From positions 86,383 through 150,382 of the forward strand of contig JANXTZ010000034.1 of assembly GCA_025352125.1 (NCBI GenBank): 64,000 nt of DNA, written 5' to 3'. Every line of letters begins with the position of its first letter. Positions within the stretch are counted from its first letter, which is position 1. The notes under the pieces were generated by a model. That model worked only from the letters and a program-made list of their open reading frames with translations. It ran no database searches and was not told where the DNA came from. The DNA comes from Deinococcales bacterium (GTDB lineage: Bacteria; Deinococcota; Deinococci; Deinococcales; JAAFIG01). The position numbers and the translations under genes are program-made. Of the stretch, positions 30,559 through 40,879 are shown piece by piece.

Positions 30559-31632
30559 TTACCTTTTATTCGGTACGCTCGCTTCGGCAAAGGTCGCCAT
30601 CTCGGTCAACGCTCTGGCTGCCGCCTCGAGCACAGGCATGGCTAAGAGCGCCCCCGTGCCTTCGCCCAACCGCAAGCCGTAATCAAACAGAGGCTCGAGT
30701 TTTAAATGCGTCAGTTGAATGCGGTGTCCTGGTTCTTGTGAAACATGCGATGCGCTCAAATATTCTTGCACCGTGCTCGAGATTCCACACGCCACCAACG
30801 CGGCAGCCCCAGCGATAAAACCGTCCACAATCACAGGGATTTTGGCGCTCGCGCCTTGCAGCATCACGCCGACCATCGCGGCAATCTCGAGTCCACCCAT
30901 GACCTCGAGTGCCGCCAGGGCGTCGTCTGGTTCGAGTCCTGCCTCTCTGGCATTGTCAAGCACCAGTTCGATGATAGAAATTTTCCTCGAGAATGTCACC
31001 ACGTCAATGCCTGTGCCGCGCCCCGTGACTTCAATCACGTCTTTGCCCGTCAACCACGCGGTCAATGCCGCGCTGGGCGTGGTGTTTCCAATGCCCATGT
31101 CTCCCGCCGCCAGCAAATTTGCGCCCGCTTCAATTGCAATTCTCGCAGCGTTCGTCCCTGCCAGAATCGCTTGTGCCGTCTCGAGCCTGGTCATGGCGGG
31201 TTCTCTGGCAATGTTGCCCGTGCCGCGTCTGACTTTGGCTTGAATCAAATCGTTGTGGTCTGCCAGGTCAGCGTTCACACCAACATCGAGCACCAAAACC
31301 TTGGCATTCACGGCTCGAGCGATGGCACTGACCGCCGCGCCACCAGCCAGGAAATTTTGCACCATTGCGGGTGTGACCTCGCTGGGGTAGGCGCTGATGC
31401 CCTCTTTCGTGACGCCGTGATCGCCAGCGCAGACGATCACGGCTTTGCCAGCAATCGTAGGTTTTTCTGTGCCGTAAATGCCTGCCAGCCAAACGCTTAA
31501 ATCCTCGAGCCTGCCCAGTGAACCAGGCGGTTTGGTCAGTTGCGCTTGCCGTATTTTCGCCCTGTCTCGAGCGCTTTGATCTGTCGGTGTGATGCCCTCA
31601 ACAAGCTGCTGAAGTTGCTCGAGTTCGTTCAT
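30559..31632 (-). CDS. cobT: Nicotinate-nucleotide-dimethylbenzimidazole phosphoribosyltransferase
   Basis: KPPGSLGRLEDLSVWLAGI; VCAGDHGVTKEGISAYPSEVT; GDMGIGNTTPSAAL. Confidence 0.95.
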   Translation of the reverse strand: MNELEQLQQLVEGITPTDQSARDRAKIRQAQLTKPPGSLGRLEDLSVWLAGIYGTEKPTIAGKAVIVCAGDHGVTKEGISAYPSEVTPAMVQNFLAGGAAVSAIARAVNAKVLVLDVGVNADLADHNDLIQAKVRRGTGNIAREPAMTRLETAQAILAGTNAARIAIEAGANLLAAGDMGIGNTTPSAALTAWLTGKDVIEVTGRGTGIDVVTFSRKISIIELVLDNAREAGLEPDDALAALEVMGGLEIAAMVGVMLQGASAKIPVIVDGFIAGAAALVACGISSTVQEYLSASHVSQEPGHRIQLTHLKLEPLFDYGLRLGEGTGALLAMPVLEAAARALTEMATFAEASVPNKR

Positions 31633-31672
31633 AAAAGAAGCTTACCAGTCGCTTGTCGGGATACAATGGGGC

Positions 31673-32308
31673 GTGAACAACGACCTGCCCCTGCGTTTGA
31701 CTTTTGTGCGCCACGCCGTGACCGACTGGAATCTCGAGGGACGCTGGCAGGGTTGGAGCGATGTGCCGTTGGGTGAGGCTGGGCGCGTTCAAGCCAAATC
31801 CCTAAAAACCAAATTGAGTGGTGTCAATTACGATCTCGTGTTCAGTTCTGACCTTTCCCGCGCCATCGAAACCGCGACCCTGGCAGGATTTGAACCCTCC
31901 CTCGAGCCTCGATTGCGTGAAATCCATTTTGGTGAAATCGAAGGCAAAACCAACCAAGAGGTTCAAGCACATCCTGGTTTCAGAACATGGCTTGCCGATC
32001 CGATGCACACCAAAATTGAGGGCGGTGAATCGTATTTTGATCTTCAAACCCGAGCATTTGAGTGGCTCGAGGGTCTGCCCGAATCGGGTGAGGTTCTGGC
32101 TTTCACGCACGGCGGTGTGGTTCACACACTCGTTCCAAAATTGCTCGAGACGACCACCTTTGCAGGTCCTCGTTGGTGGCGTTTTCAAGTGCTTCACGCC
32201 TCCGTCACCAAACTCGAGCGTTGGGAAATGCCGAACGGTCAGTTTGCCTGGACGTTGACGGGTTTGAATGACACCACGCACCTCGAGACTGTCTTTGCCG
32301 AAAAATAA
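31673..32308 (+). CDS. Histidine phosphatase (possible CobC)
   Basis: LRLTFVRHAVTDWNLEGRWQGWSDVPL; genomic context cobT/cobU/cobS. Confidence 0.88.
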   Translation: MNNDLPLRLTFVRHAVTDWNLEGRWQGWSDVPLGEAGRVQAKSLKTKLSGVNYDLVFSSDLSRAIETATLAGFEPSLEPRLREIHFGEIEGKTNQEVQAHPGFRTWLADPMHTKIEGGESYFDLQTRAFEWLEGLPESGEVLAFTHGGVVHTLVPKLLETTTFAGPRWWRFQVLHASVTKLERWEMPNGQFAWTLTGLNDTTHLETVFAEK

Positions 32309-32378
32309 TCTAAATTTTAAATAATTCAATTTACAAATAATTTTAAGAACCAGAACGTCGATTTCTCGAAAAAGCACC

Positions 32379-32430
32379 AAAACCCCCTTCTCCCGCAGGC
32401 GGGAGAAGGGTTGGGGATGAGGGTGGAAAG
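32379..32430. repeat. REP-like dispersed repeat, short copy 2
   Basis: CCCCCTTCTCCCGCAGGCGGGAGAAGGGTTGGGGATGAGGGTGG. Confidence 0.8.
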
Positions 32431-32466
32431 GTCAAATGTTTTTTCTTAACATCCTCGAGCTTCCAA

Positions 32467-32976
32467 TCATTTCAGCCGCAATGACAATCCCGCCACCAGC
32501 AAATACGCTTCACTCGAGGCAGCCGCAACCATTTGGTTTGTCCGTCCAAGTACATCTCGAAAAAGCCGCCCGAGTGGATATTCTGGTACAATTCCAGAGC
32601 CGACTTCGTTGCTGACCACAATCAATTTTAGATCTCGAGTATGGGCAATCTCGATCATGGTTTGAATTCGTTCGAGAATTTCGGGTTCGGAACGATTCTC
32701 GAGCATCAAATTTGAAACCAGCAAACTGAGACAGTCCAGAATCACGACTCGAGTTTGAGTGTGCTCGAGCGCGGTCTTGACATCAATCGGGGCTTCAATG
32801 GTCGTCCATTCTCGGGGTCGCTCGAGTTGATGTTTGTGAATACGTTCGGTCATTTCGGTGTCACTTGCTTGTGCGGTGGCAATGAAAGTTACAGGTTCAA
32901 GCGTGGCTCGAGCGAGATTGAGCGCGAACGTACTTTTGCCTGAGCGTGCGCCGCCCGTAATGAAGACAAGACTCAT
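32467..32976 (-). CDS. cobU: Adenosylcobinamide kinase / adenosylcobinamide-phosphate guanylyltransferase
   Basis: MSLVFITGGARSGKSTFALNLA; VVSNEVGSGIVPEYPLGRLFRDVLGRTNQMVAA. Confidence 0.94.
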   Translation of the reverse strand: MSLVFITGGARSGKSTFALNLARATLEPVTFIATAQASDTEMTERIHKHQLERPREWTTIEAPIDVKTALEHTQTRVVILDCLSLLVSNLMLENRSEPEILERIQTMIEIAHTRDLKLIVVSNEVGSGIVPEYPLGRLFRDVLGRTNQMVAAASSEAYLLVAGLSLRLK

Positions 32977-33677
32977 ACAAACGCCGAAATCAAGATGGTG
33001 GTTTCGCAAAGTTCGACCACGCTGCCGTACACGTCTCCGCCGATGCCGCCGCCAAGTTTTCGGGCGGCAAAACCCGAGACGACCAGTGCCGTGATAATCG
33101 CAACGGTTGCGCCTTTCGGGTTGAGCAAAATTGCGGGAACGGCAATCAGCAGTCCGACTTGCCAGTTGCCCTCTCTGGCACGTGCACCAAGGCTTTCGGC
33201 TCGAGCGGCGGGGAAGAGGTTCATTGGGATTAAGAGCGCGGCTCGAGCCAGGACGGGTGTGGTGATGATGGCGAGCAGGTTGGGTTGAGCACTCAAAGCA
33301 CTCCATTTGGTTAAAAGTTGCATCACACCTGCAGCAAGCCCAAAAGCGCCAATGTGAACATCCGAAAGTATCTTCAAGCGCTCCAAGGGGGTCTTGGTGG
33401 CGAGCACGGCATCTGAAGCGTCAACAAGTCCATCGAAGTGCAACATGCCCGTTAAAGCCAGCCACAGCGCGAGCTGGAGGGCAGCGGCAATGCCAGTCGG
33501 CAGGCTCGAGGTGAGCCAGACAGTCAAAGCCAGCAGCAGACCGAGCGTCCAACCCACAGCAGGATAGTAACCACTGGCGTTGGCAAACTCGCCGTCTTTG
33601 ATCTCGCCAACGTGCGGGAAAGGCAGCGTGGTCAAGAACGTGTGTGCCAGGTGCAAACCGCGCCAGATTGAATTCAC
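32973..33677 (-). CDS. cobS: Adenosylcobinamide-GDP ribazoletransferase
   Basis: TFLTTLPFPHVGEI...HFDGLVDASDAVLATKTPLERLKILSDVHIGAFG; 4-bp overlap with cobU. Confidence 0.92.
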   Translation of the reverse strand: MNSIWRGLHLAHTFLTTLPFPHVGEIKDGEFANASGYYPAVGWTLGLLLALTVWLTSSLPTGIAAALQLALWLALTGMLHFDGLVDASDAVLATKTPLERLKILSDVHIGAFGLAAGVMQLLTKWSALSAQPNLLAIITTPVLARAALLIPMNLFPAARAESLGARAREGNWQVGLLIAVPAILLNPKGATVAIITALVVSGFAARKLGGGIGGDVYGSVVELCETTILISAFV

Positions 33678-33696
33678 AAAACCTTAGCAAGCATTT

Positions 33697-35421
33697 CTAA
33701 GCCCGCATTCTGCTGCGGCGTTCGGCTTCCATGGCGCGTTGCAGGTCGCCGCATTGTTTTGCCAGAATCAATTGTTGTTCGGGGAGCGCTTTGGGAATCT
33801 GTGATTTCAATGCCGACAACTCTTGACGCAAGGTGTCCTCGCGTTGCCGCGACGAAATTTGCACCACCGCAAAATCTTCCTCACCTATCTCGAGCGCCTG
33901 ATCTGGCGCGGTGAACACGCCCTCAAACAACATGCTGGCTTCGGGGCGACCCATGAAATGCTCGAGGATCTGCTGGCTGCTGGTGGCGGTGCGGGCAACC
34001 TCGATCAGTTCGGCAACCAGGGGGTTTTCAAACATGGCTTCGCCGTCGAGTTTGGCGGTCAAACCAGGGTTTTGCACCAAGAGTTTTGCCAGTTTGATCT
34101 CGTCGCCACCGCTCGAGCGTGAAAGCCCAGACATTTGCATTCGGTCAATGTTCTGACCCTTTGGACGGTTGGCATTTAAAAACTGGTCAAGCATTTTCGG
34201 CTCGAGTTGCAAGCGGTCTTCGACCAAACGCCGAAGCTCGAGCGCCACAGGGTCAAAGACTTCTCGCGGACGAAGTGCAGGTAAAAGCGCTTGAAGCACC
34301 CCGCGTTTGCCGTCCAGGGTGTTGGCATCAAATTTCTCGAGGGCGGCGTTCAAGCGAAATTCCACCTCAGTCACGCCGCTGTTCAACGCAAGCTCGAGGT
34401 CAGCCTTTCCGCCAGCCAGCAGAATATCGGCGGCGTCCTTGCCGCCTGGTGCGATCACGGCGCTGACCAGGAACATCCGTCCAATTTCTTGATCGAGTCC
34501 CGCCAAGGTGGCGCGTTGTCCCGCCGCATCGTTGTCAAACAGCAACTCGAGTTTGCGCACGCCCTGGCGCACCAGCAAATGGGCGTGGTCAGGAGTCAGT
34601 GCTGTACCCAGGCTGGCGACCGCGCCCGTCAAGCCGTGCTGGTGCATGGCAATCACGTCCATGTAACCTTCAACGACCACCGCATTGCCCGTTTCTTGAA
34701 TGTGTTTGCGGGCTAACTCGAGACCGTAAAGTGTGTCGTGTTTTTTGAAGACTTCGGTTTCGGGCGAGTTTAAATATTTGGGTTTGGAATCGTCCAAAAC
34801 CCGCCCACCAAAAGCCACAATGCGCCCGAGATAATCTTTAATCGGAAACATCACGCGCCCTCGAAAACGGTCATAAATCCGTCCCGTGTCCTGGGCTTCT
34901 GCCAGCAATCCAGTCTCGAGCAACTCGTGCTCACCCAAGCCTCGGGCTTTGGCGTACTTCAAAAGGTTGTCAAACCCTGCGGGCGCGTAACCCAAGCCAA
35001 ACATTTCGATGCTGGCGTCGGTCACCCCGCGCCGTTGCAGGTAAGCCAGCGCCTCGGAGTTGGGCAGTTGAGACTTAAAATACTGTGCCGCGAAGGCGTT
35101 GACTTCAAACAAATCGCGTTTGCGTTTGTCCTGCACGCCAGATGTTGGCTCGAGTGCAACGCCTGCCTTGGATGCCAGTTTTTCGAGCGCTTCGCGGAAG
35201 GTGATGCCCTCGACCAGTTGCACAAATTTGAAGACATCGCCACCCGTTTTGGTCGAAAAGCAGTAAAACAGTTGCTTGGCGGTATCAACGTAAAAACTTG
35301 GCGTTTTTTCTTTGCTGAACGGCGAAAGTCCCTTAAACTTATTTGCCCCAGATGGTTTTAACGCCACGTATTCCGCGACCACTTCGCGGATGTCAAGTCG
35401 TTGGCGTATCTCTTCTTTCAT
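33697..35421 (-). CDS. dnaG: DNA primase
   Basis: KGLSPFSKEKTPSFYVDTAKQLFYCFSTKTGGDVFKFV; VVEGYMDVIAMHQHG. Confidence 0.95.
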   Translation of the reverse strand: MKEEIRQRLDIREVVAEYVALKPSGANKFKGLSPFSKEKTPSFYVDTAKQLFYCFSTKTGGDVFKFVQLVEGITFREALEKLASKAGVALEPTSGVQDKRKRDLFEVNAFAAQYFKSQLPNSEALAYLQRRGVTDASIEMFGLGYAPAGFDNLLKYAKARGLGEHELLETGLLAEAQDTGRIYDRFRGRVMFPIKDYLGRIVAFGGRVLDDSKPKYLNSPETEVFKKHDTLYGLELARKHIQETGNAVVVEGYMDVIAMHQHGLTGAVASLGTALTPDHAHLLVRQGVRKLELLFDNDAAGQRATLAGLDQEIGRMFLVSAVIAPGGKDAADILLAGGKADLELALNSGVTEVEFRLNAALEKFDANTLDGKRGVLQALLPALRPREVFDPVALELRRLVEDRLQLEPKMLDQFLNANRPKGQNIDRMQMSGLSRSSGGDEIKLAKLLVQNPGLTAKLDGEAMFENPLVAELIEVARTATSSQQILEHFMGRPEASMLFEGVFTAPDQALEIGEEDFAVVQISSRQREDTLRQELSALKSQIPKALPEQQLILAKQCGDLQRAMEAERRSRMRA

Positions 35422-35635
35422 CGGGACAACCTCGTTTTACAGCAAATTGGCGCAGCAAAAGCCACTGTCACTTCGGCTCAAGATCAGGCTCAAGAAAAGT
35501 CATTCTATCCTTTTTCAAATTTGAACGCATGAAGACTGCAAAGTCTAAACTTTGAACTAAATTGCTGCAAAAATGCTGTCCTAGAGCGGTTTTGTTTTTT
35601 GTCTCGTGTGACTGACGTATGAATTTAGAATAAAG

Positions 35636-35664
35636 AGATGGAGCGCCAAAACTACGCTCCATCT
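35636..35664 (-). terminator. Putative terminator hairpin downstream of 35686..36507
   Basis: AGATGGAGCG (35636..35645) / CGCTCCATCT (35655..35664). Confidence 0.5.
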
Positions 35665-35685
35665 TCGCAACTTTTTGGGCTTTGG

Positions 35686-36507
35686 TTAACGGCTCGAGGC
35701 GTCCCAGACCCCGCGTTTGACGGCAGTTTCCTCGAGTTGTCGCATCACTTCGTTGCCGTCGCGCCAATGGAGCGCGTTCAGATCGGCGATGGATTTCTTT
35801 AAAATTTTAGAACTCGCCTCGAGCAATCGATTCTCGAGCGATTCGTCACGCAGGTTAAAAAGCTTGCTGCCAATTGCCATCAAACGTCGCACTTTGGATT
35901 CTGAAAACAAGTCCTCGTCGGTGATGGCGCTGTGGTCGTATTCCTCTAACCCGTCGTCAATGTCCAGGTCTGCACTCGCGCTGACTCGGGTTGCGGGTGG
36001 TGCAGGGGGTTCAGGCTCGAGGTTTTGTGGTTTGCGTTTGTTGGTGGGCGCACCAAGTTGTGATGCTGTTCCCATTGTGGCTCGAGCGGCGGCGGGCAAG
36101 CTCGAGATTGTACTTTGCGCATTTTTGGGTGTTGTCTGCGGGGTGTCAACCACACGAGGCTCGAGGTTGGCTTCCAGTTCGTCAAATTCTGTGGTGAATT
36201 GTGTGCCAAAACCGAGCATTCCAAGGGCGCGTCCAACCGCTCCGGTCGAGGCTTTTTCAATAAAATCTGGAAAGTGCGTTTTGTCTTCTCGTTTGTACGC
36301 CCGAGCGGACTTCACGACTGCACCCAGCTTGTCATGAATACTGACGATCCCAAGACATACCGCATAGGTATCCTCGAGTTTGACGATTTCGGTATGAATC
36401 GTAAAATTTTCTTCTTTCTCGTTCAGCCACAACAGCCTTGCCGCCACAGGTAAGTATTCCTTGCTTCCGAGTTTGATCAAATAGTCTCGAGGGTCAAATG
36501 CTGGCAT
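35686..36507 (-). CDS. Putative Rad52/ERF-like single-strand annealing family protein
   Basis: FIEKASTGAVGRALGMLGFGTQF resembles the conserved EKAxTxAxGRAL-GFG motif of phage SSAP-like proteins; family call is inference. Confidence 0.45.
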   Translation of the reverse strand: MPAFDPRDYLIKLGSKEYLPVAARLLWLNEKEENFTIHTEIVKLEDTYAVCLGIVSIHDKLGAVVKSARAYKREDKTHFPDFIEKASTGAVGRALGMLGFGTQFTTEFDELEANLEPRVVDTPQTTPKNAQSTISSLPAAARATMGTASQLGAPTNKRKPQNLEPEPPAPPATRVSASADLDIDDGLEEYDHSAITDEDLFSESKVRRLMAIGSKLFNLRDESLENRLLEASSKILKKSIADLNALHWRDGNEVMRQLEETAVKRGVWDASSR

Positions 36508-36640
36508 ATTTTTCCTCCTGGTCGAATCCTGGCGTGGCTTGGCGGCTTTTTGTTGTGGTGTTTGGGTGGTCGTCTTGATGGTCTGATTGCCTGGTTCGTG
36601 ATTTCATCTTGGCATTTCCTATTCTGTTACAGACAGAATA

Positions 36641-37492
36641 TTATACCTCATACCCAATCATTTGCAAAATTCTGTTGAGGTCTTCGGGGCTGTGATAATA
36701 CAACTCCAGCTTGCCTTTGTTGTCCCCCACGATGCGGACTTTGGTTCCAGAATATCTGGACAATTCCAACTCCAGTTGTCGATGAATTCTTGGCTTGGCA
36801 GCCATTGCCGCTGCACTGGCGCCATTGCCCACAATGCTTTCGGAATTGCGTTTCAGGGCTTCAGTCTGCCGGACATTCAAATCGTTGCTCAGAACTTGCT
36901 CGAGCGCCCAGTCACGGTTCTCCTCCTGAATCCCCAGTATGGCTCGAGCGTGACCCGCCGAAATCGTGCCCTCTTGAAGCGCCTGTTGGGCGTTCTGGCT
37001 CAGGCTTAACAAACGTAAAGAGTTTGTCACCGTACTGCGTGCCTTTCCAACTGCCTGTGCAGCCTCATCCTGCGTGATGCCAAACTCGAGCAGGTTTTTA
37101 TAACCCCGAGCCTCTTCAAGCGGATTCAAGTCCTCGCGTTGAAGATTTTCGATCAATGCAATTTCGAGGGTTTCTTGATCCGAAAATTCTTTGACAATAA
37201 CAGGCACTTCTTCAAGTCCAGCCATCTGAGCCGCGCGAAAACGACGTTCGCCGGCAATGATTTCGTATTTTTTACCCTTGGTGCGTACCAGTAAGGGTTG
37301 TAATACACCTTTGTTTTTGATACTTGAAGCCAGTTCCTCGAGTGCCGCCTCATCAAAATTGGTGCGTGGTTGTTCTTTGTTGGCAATCAATTCGCTGATT
37401 GAAACGTTGTTGGTCTGGTTGCTGGTCGCTTTGGGCAAAAGCGCGTCCAAGCCGCGTCCCAGTGCCCCTGGTTTCTTAGAGTTTTTGAGCAC
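36641..37492 (-). CDS. parB: Chromosome partitioning protein ParB
   Basis: [64 protein letters not shown]. Confidence 0.95.
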   Translation of the reverse strand: MLKNSKKPGALGRGLDALLPKATSNQTNNVSISELIANKEQPRTNFDEAALEELASSIKNKGVLQPLLVRTKGKKYEIIAGERRFRAAQMAGLEEVPVIVKEFSDQETLEIALIENLQREDLNPLEEARGYKNLLEFGITQDEAAQAVGKARSTVTNSLRLLSLSQNAQQALQEGTISAGHARAILGIQEENRDWALEQVLSNDLNVRQTEALKRNSESIVGNGASAAAMAAKPRIHRQLELELSRYSGTKVRIVGDNKGKLELYYHSPEDLNRILQMIGYEV

Positions 37493-38225
37493 GTTGCATC
37501 ACCTCTTCTGCCAAGCGTCGGTATGCTCCTGCGCCGTTTGACATCGGCGCGTATTGATTGATGGTTTTTCCGTAGCTCGGTGCCTCTGAAAGTTTGACAT
37601 TTCTGGGAATGACCGACCAAAAGACCTGCTCACCAAAGTGTCGCCGCACGTTCTCCTCCACTTGTTGTGCCAGATTGGTACGACCGTCAAACATGGTAAT
37701 GACAATCCCAAGTGTTTTGAGTTTTTTGTTCAGTGCATCTTTGACCCGGTCAATTGTCTCGAGCAAGCCTGCAACGCCCTCCAAAGCGTAATACTCTGCC
37801 TGTAATGGCACGATTAAGCCGTCTGATGCCACCAAAGCATTTACGGTGAGCGCCCCGAGCGATGGTGGCGCATCAATCAAAACAAGGTCAAAACCTTTTA
37901 AATCCACCAAAACTTCTTTTAATCGATTTGGATGTTCGTTCAACTCCACGCTTGCACCCGCCAAATCCGAACTCGAGGTCAACAAAAAGAGATTTTTTTG
38001 TTCGGTCGGCACAATCGTCGCCTCAATTTGTGCGTCGCCACTCAGGACTTCGTAAATTCCCGCTTCAGATTCTCGGATTCCCAAGCCGCTCGAGGCATTT
38101 CCTTGGGGATCGAGATCAATCACCAAAACTTTTCGCTTGCCCATTGCCAGGTATGCCGCCAGGTTGATGGTGGATGTTGTTTTTCCAACGCCACCTTTTT
38201 GATTGACAATGCTGAGTATTTTCAC
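37476..38225 (-). CDS. parA: Chromosome partitioning ATPase ParA/Soj
   Basis: [27 protein letters not shown]. Confidence 0.96.
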   Translation of the reverse strand: MKILSIVNQKGGVGKTTSTINLAAYLAMGKRKVLVIDLDPQGNASSGLGIRESEAGIYEVLSGDAQIEATIVPTEQKNLFLLTSSSDLAGASVELNEHPNRLKEVLVDLKGFDLVLIDAPPSLGALTVNALVASDGLIVPLQAEYYALEGVAGLLETIDRVKDALNKKLKTLGIVITMFDGRTNLAQQVEENVRRHFGEQVFWSVIPRNVKLSEAPSYGKTINQYAPMSNGAGAYRRLAEEVMQRAQKL

Positions 38226-38782
38226 TCTTGACCTCCATAAACGATCACAATGGTTGCGTTTTCATCCAATTTTTCGGTTTTGAATGACAAAATATGGGTC
38301 ATCTTTTGAATTTCTGCAATTTCTTGCTCGAGTTTTTCGCCCTTGTTGCTCATGATAACCCAAGTTGGCGTCAGTGCGTTTTTGCACAATTTGTACAGGT
38401 GTGCCAGGGTTCCAACCGATTGTGCGGTGACCGCATTAAATTTGGGGGATTTGATTTGTTTGACATCGCCATGAAATACCTGGGCATTTCTGATGCCAGC
38501 AGTACTCACCACACGTTCGAGAAACGCAGCCCGTTTTTGTCGAATTTCGCAGAGCATCACGGTGATGTCTGGTCGCAGAATCGCCAGTGGAATTCCTGGC
38601 AACCCAACCCCCGAACCAATATCGAGCACATTTGCCGCTTCTGGCATCAATTCGGCGTACTTTTTGCTGTTTTCAATGGCTATATGAAATTTTTCGAGCA
38701 TTCTGGGCGAACTGAGGTCCAGGGTTTGCGAGTATTGCTGTACCAATTCAGCGTATTTCTCGAGCTGTTGTTGTTGATTCAC
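38222..38782 (-). CDS. rsmG: 16S rRNA (guanine527-N7)-methyltransferase
   Basis: [40 protein letters not shown]; probable GTG start at 38782 ([13 protein letters not shown]). Confidence 0.92.
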   Translation of the reverse strand: MNQQQQLEKYAELVQQYSQTLDLSSPRMLEKFHIAIENSKKYAELMPEAANVLDIGSGVGLPGIPLAILRPDITVMLCEIRQKRAAFLERVVSTAGIRNAQVFHGDVKQIKSPKFNAVTAQSVGTLAHLYKLCKNALTPTWVIMSNKGEKLEQEIAEIQKMTHILSFKTEKLDENATIVIVYGGQE

Positions 38783-39138
38783 CGTGTTTGCTCCTCGAGT
38801 TCTGGTGGCAATGGGGGCAGCTTTGCCTGGTGTTTTTTCCACCAAGCGACAAATTGTAAGCGTTTTTTGCAGTGGGGGAGATGTTCATAAAAGAGTTCTA
38901 CCGCCTTCCATAGGGCTGGTCCCCTTAGCATCAATACATAATATTTTCGATCACTGTGGTTGTAGGGACCGTAGATGACTCCACCCACAACTTTTACGAG
39001 TCGCTCGAGTGGTTCTGGGTTCTCTTCGTGAAGTCTGAATTGAAATGATGGCTGTTGGCGGTCTGCGGTAAATGAACCCTCTGCAACGGTGAGTCCAATT
39101 AGGTATCCAAGATCGAACTCTTGAGTTGGCATATCCAT
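38779..39138 (-). CDS. Free-standing LAGLIDADG-family homing endonuclease-like protein
   Basis: LGYLIGLTVAEGSFTADRQQPSFQFRLHEENPEPLERLVKVVGGVIYGPYNHSDRKYYVLMLRG. Confidence 0.75.
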   Translation of the reverse strand: MDMPTQEFDLGYLIGLTVAEGSFTADRQQPSFQFRLHEENPEPLERLVKVVGGVIYGPYNHSDRKYYVLMLRGPALWKAVELFYEHLPHCKKRLQFVAWWKKHQAKLPPLPPELEEQTR

Positions 39139-39168
39139 GTTTACCAGATAAACAGTTTCACGTGCAAC
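39139..39168. promoter_or_regulatory. parS-like site 1 within a composite repeat
   Basis: GTTTACCAGATAAAC-a-GTTTCACGTGCAAC. Confidence 0.75.
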
Positions 39169-39183
39169 CTGTCTTTAATATAT

Positions 39184-39213
39184 GTTTACCAGGTAAACGG
39201 TTTCACGTGAAAC
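39184..39213. promoter_or_regulatory. parS site 2 within a composite repeat
   Basis: GTTTACCAGGTAAAC-g-GTTTCACGTGAAAC; second half matches the core of parS consensus TGTTTCACGTGAAACA. Confidence 0.88.
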
Positions 39214-39370
39214 ACAAGTTGCCTGATTTACCATAACAGTTAATTTATGCGTGCTGGACGACTTAACTATCATGTATTACGGTTGTTTCACAGTGCCTTG
39301 GGATTAAGACTGCAAGTTCATGATTGAAGGTTTAAGATGGGTGCTCGAGTCAATCGGGGAGGCAGTGATT

Positions 39371-40708
39371 GTGAGTCAGTTGGATATTTGGGAAAACATA
39401 AAAGATTACGTGAAGCGAAACATCACCGATGTCGAATATCACACCTGGTTTATGCGGGTAAAACCCATCGGTGTCGAGAGCGGCACGTACATGATCGGCG
39501 TGCCCAATTCGTTTGCCGCCGATTGGCTCAAGCAGCATTACCTTGGATTGCTCGAGGAGGCTTTAAGGCATTTGGGGGCAGCAACGCCCAAAATCGGCTT
39601 CAGGGTGTTGCCCAGCACCCAAGAGGCGGTGCTCGAGCCAGAACCAAAAACCAAACTCACACCAACCCCCGCCGACAACGGTCGAGCCAAGCTGAACATC
39701 AAATACACTTTTGAAAAGTTTGTGATTGGACCCAACAACAATTTTGCCCATGCCGCAGCCCTTGCGGTCGCCGAACAACCTGGCAAAGCCTACAATCCAT
39801 TGTTTTTATACGGTGGGGTGGGTTTGGGTAAAACACACTTGATGCACGCTGTCGGACATTCGGTCGCCGAACGCTTTCCAAATTTACGCATCGAATACAT
39901 CTCGACTGAAACCTTCACCAATGACCTGATCAACTCGATTCGTGAAGACAAGATGACCAGTTTCAAAGACCGATACCGCAATGTTGACCTTTTGATGGTC
40001 GATGATATTCAATTTATTGCCGGCAAAGAACGCACCCAAGAAGAGTTCTTTCACACCTTCAACGCACTTTACGAGGCTGGCAAACAAATCATTCTCTCGA
40101 GCGACCGACCACCGCGCGATATTTTGACCCTCGAGGCGAGGTTGCGCTCGAGGTTTGAATGGGGTTTGATCACCGATATTCAAAGCCCCGAACTCGAGAC
40201 ACGAATTGCCATTTTGCGCATGAATGCCGAATACCGCCGCGTCCAGGTCAGCGATGAGGTGCTCGAGTTTATTGCCAAACAAGTCACCAGCAACATTCGA
40301 GAACTCGAAGGTGCCCTGATGCGGGTGATTGCTTACGCCAGCCTGAACGGTTTGGAGGGTGAAAACATTACGCGTGCGATGGCAGCCAAAGCCTTGTCCA
40401 ATGTCTTCACCAGCACCGAACCGAGCACCTACGAGATGGCAGATATCTTGGCGTTTGTGGCAGCCCACTACAATGTTTCGGTCGATCTTTTAAAAACCCA
40501 AGGTCGCGCCAAAGAGGTCGTGATTCCGCGCCAGGTTGCCATGTTTTTGATCCGCGAACTGACCTCGCACAGCCTGCCTGAAATTGGGGCTTTCTTCGCT
40601 CGAGATCACTCGACCATTCTGTATGCGATTCAAAAAGTGACCGAACAGGTCGAACAAGACGCTGATCTCTCGAGCAATATTCGAGAAATTCGCAATCGCC
40701 TGGCTTAG
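39371..40708 (+). CDS. dnaA: Chromosomal replication initiator DnaA
   Basis: [23 protein letters not shown]; domain [15 protein letters not shown]; probable GTG start [17 protein letters not shown] (ORF extends to 39320). Confidence 0.96.
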   Translation: MSQLDIWENIKDYVKRNITDVEYHTWFMRVKPIGVESGTYMIGVPNSFAADWLKQHYLGLLEEALRHLGAATPKIGFRVLPSTQEAVLEPEPKTKLTPTPADNGRAKLNIKYTFEKFVIGPNNNFAHAAALAVAEQPGKAYNPLFLYGGVGLGKTHLMHAVGHSVAERFPNLRIEYISTETFTNDLINSIREDKMTSFKDRYRNVDLLMVDDIQFIAGKERTQEEFFHTFNALYEAGKQIILSSDRPPRDILTLEARLRSRFEWGLITDIQSPELETRIAILRMNAEYRRVQVSDEVLEFIAKQVTSNIRELEGALMRVIAYASLNGLEGENITRAMAAKALSNVFTSTEPSTYEMADILAFVAAHYNVSVDLLKTQGRAKEVVIPRQVAMFLIRELTSHSLPEIGAFFARDHSTILYAIQKVTEQVEQDADLSSNIREIRNRLA

Positions 40709-40879
40709 ACGGGTCGGGTAAAATATTTATATTTATCTTCTTCTCAGCACTGATTCTGGAGGCTGAGATCAGCACTGATTTTGAAGACTGAAACAATGCA
40801 ACCATCTGCATCTCGAAATCAGACGTACTCGCAGTTTTCAGCGATAATCCGAAACTGTCAGCTCAGGGTCAGATCGCCC

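Noticed and set aside
36621-36639. ATTCTGT/ACAGAAT inverted repeat just after parB
   Set aside because: Short and AT-rich, no T-run in the right place; too weak to call a terminator or operator.
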